This document shows, one piece after another, positions 25,578 through 26,828 of a stretch of DNA of 26,828 nt. The notes under the pieces were generated by a model that saw only the letters and a list, made by a program, of their open reading frames with translations, did no database searches and was not told where the DNA came from. Where the stretch lies: the NCBI GenBank assembly GCA_964622465.1, contig CAZUQH010000019.1, positions 1 to 26,828 of the forward strand, read 5' to 3'. Position numbers and translations under genes: made by a program. The stretch comes from CAZUQH01 sp964622465 (GTDB taxonomy: Bacteria > CG03 > CAZUQH01). Position 1 is the first letter of the stretch. Every line of letters starts with the position of its first letter.

Positions 25578-26799
25578 CAGAGAAAACATAGAGAAAATTA
25601 CCAGCAGAACAGTTTTTCTTTTTCTTTGCATTTTTGCACTCGTTTTACCGGTGTCTATAAGTGCAAGCCAGATTGCACTTGGGACAACGGTCCTGTTCTG
25701 GTTGATACTAGTTTTGGTCAGACGCAAAAATCCTATTCATAGCAGTCCGATACTGTGGTCTTTTGTCATATTTGCCGTATGGGGGCTCGTTAGCGCCGTT
25801 TTCTCCGCTGACCCCGGATACAGCGCGTTCAGGTGGTGTAAGAACTTATGGTTTGCCTCAATATTTCTCGTAGTGACCGATACCGTAAAAAATGAAAGAA
25901 AAGCGCGAATACTATTAACTCTTACGATAGCGACAGCAGGGATTGCTGGTTTGTATGGTGTCTTTCAGCGCGTTGCACAGCTCGATTTTTTCAGACACAC
26001 TACATATATTTCCGATTGGGGAACAAGGGCGAGCGGTTTTTTTGGTTCACCATTAAGTTTTGGTTATCAGCAAATGCAAATGTTAATACTCTCTTTTGTT
26101 CTGGCCATTTATGCTGCCAAATCGAAAATGAAAAGGCCGGTTATATGGTACTGTCTGGCAACAATATGTTTGGCAGTTGGTCTTGCCTTGTCAGGTAGCC
26201 GTGGTGCCTGGTCAGGTCTTATAGTAGGGGTTTTTACGTTGGGGTTTTGCGTTAGCCGGCGTCTTGGGGTCAGAATTGTAACGGCAATCATAGCCGCGGT
26301 TGTTATTATTGGCGTGATTGCGCCTAATTCCTATGTGGTGTACCGTGCCAGGACACTTCTGAAATTTAGACAGGATAACAGTTCATACCAACGCCTGCTA
26401 ATATGGAAAGCGACATTGGACATGGCAAAAGATTATCCTGTGACTGGTGTTGGTTGGGGTGCTTACGGTAAGGTGTATCCTGAGTATTGCATTCCCGAAG
26501 AGAGTATCTATATGAGAACTACGGCGCACAACAATTATCTTAACTCGTTAGCTGAAACTGGCTGGCCAGGACTTGCTACACTAATGTTTTTCTTGTGTAT
26601 GCCGGTAATAGTTGGATTATGGAAAACCCCGGGAACGTCAAGCATATCAGTCCGCTTAATTTGTATAGGAATTAGCTCTGCTATCGTTGCTCTGATGATT
26701 GCAGGCATAACGCAGACTTGGCTGTTTGATGCCGAAGTTGCAATGATGTTTTACTTCCTTATAGGAGTGATGGACGCCTGTCGGCGGATGCCGACGTGA
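25570..26799 (+). CDS. O-antigen ligase-like polytopic membrane protein (WaaL/Wzy_C family)
   Basis: A 409-residue inner-membrane protein with about ten to twelve hydrophobic segments and one large periplasmic loop (about residues 255-320). The Wzy_C-type region carries the glycine/arginine motif LSGSRGAWSG, the loop segment RLLIWKATLDMAKDYPVTGVGWG, and the HNNYLNSLAETG block containing the His typical of O-antigen ligases. Members either ligate a polymer from undecaprenyl pyrophosphate to lipid A core or polymerise O units; the two cannot be told apart by these motifs alone. The location after waaA favours ligation. The GTG start overlaps waaA by 8 nt. Confidence 0.88.
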   Translation: MLDRENIEKITSRTVFLFLCIFALVLPVSISASQIALGTTVLFWLILVLVRRKNPIHSSPILWSFVIFAVWGLVSAVFSADPGYSAFRWCKNLWFASIFLVVTDTVKNERKARILLTLTIATAGIAGLYGVFQRVAQLDFFRHTTYISDWGTRASGFFGSPLSFGYQQMQMLILSFVLAIYAAKSKMKRPVIWYCLATICLAVGLALSGSRGAWSGLIVGVFTLGFCVSRRLGVRIVTAIIAAVVIIGVIAPNSYVVYRARTLLKFRQDNSSYQRLLIWKATLDMAKDYPVTGVGWGAYGKVYPEYCIPEESIYMRTTAHNNYLNSLAETGWPGLATLMFFLCMPVIVGLWKTPGTSSISVRLICIGISSAIVALMIAGITQTWLFDAEVAMMFYFLIGVMDACRRMPT

Positions 26800-26808
26800 G
26801 ATGCCAGC

Positions 26809-26828
26809 ATGAAAATATTGGTGCGTGC
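26809..26828 (+). CDS. Start of a further gene, possibly a GT9 heptosyltransferase (truncated by window)
   Basis: Only seven codons are inside the window (MKILVRA, last one partial), beginning 9 nt after the ligase stop. Heptosyltransferases of family GT9 often open with MKILVR followed by a WIGD-type motif, and the location in a core-oligosaccharide block fits. Too little is present to do more than suggest it. Confidence 0.35.

Overview
The window reads as an ordinary chromosomal segment of a Gram-negative (diderm) bacterium. Every gene lies on the + strand. It holds lipid A/KDO genes (lpxK, kdsA, kdsB, waaA, a lauroyltransferase-family gene), an O-antigen-ligase-like gene and an outer-membrane-like beta-barrel. 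The phylum cannot be fixed by eye. The 16S tail, the metal-dependent KdsA type and the gene order would suit an uncultured diderm lineage (for example Planctomycetota or Omnitrophota related), but that is only a guess; the partial 16S and full 23S would settle it by alignment.

Region 1 (1-4181) is the distal part of a linked rRNA operon: 3' end of 16S, tRNA-Ile(GAT), tRNA-Ala(TGC), a complete 23S, and 5S. Neither tRNA gene encodes its CCA end. Processing structures are visible: a hairpin after 16S, a boxA-like element before 23S, a 25-nt pair flanking 23S, and a hairpin before 5S. A putative exported beta-barrel gene starts only 23 nt after 5S.

Region 2 (5034-17395) begins at a good sigma70-type promoter with an operator-like dyad. 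It continues as a tightly packed row: EF-G paralogue, yebC, ruvC-ruvA-ruvB (Holliday junction processing), queH, a SpoIID/LytB-domain lipoprotein, queA and tgt (three queuosine genes), yajC, an HD-domain phosphohydrolase, secD and secF. Many genes overlap by 1-8 nt, so translational coupling is likely.

Region 3 (17374-26828) is an envelope block without a clear break from the previous one: an LpxL-family acyltransferase with a changed catalytic motif, an ArnT/PMT-like glycosyltransferase fused to a PAP2 phosphatase, lpxK, a DUF3108 exported protein, kdsB, kdsA, a transaldolase-like gene, waaA, an O-antigen ligase-like polytopic protein, and the first codons of a further gene (probably a heptosyltransferase). 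Together they make and load KDO, phosphorylate and acylate lipid A, and modify or extend it at the membrane.

No mobile element, CRISPR array, toxin-antitoxin or phage gene was seen. The best leads are the glycosyltransferase-PAP2 fusion, the HD protein embedded in the Sec cluster, the missing acid in the acyltransferase HX4(D/E) motif, the EF-G paralogue with altered G motifs at the operon head, and several non-ATG starts. One of these, a likely CTG start for queH, would hide its essential cysteines from standard gene callers.
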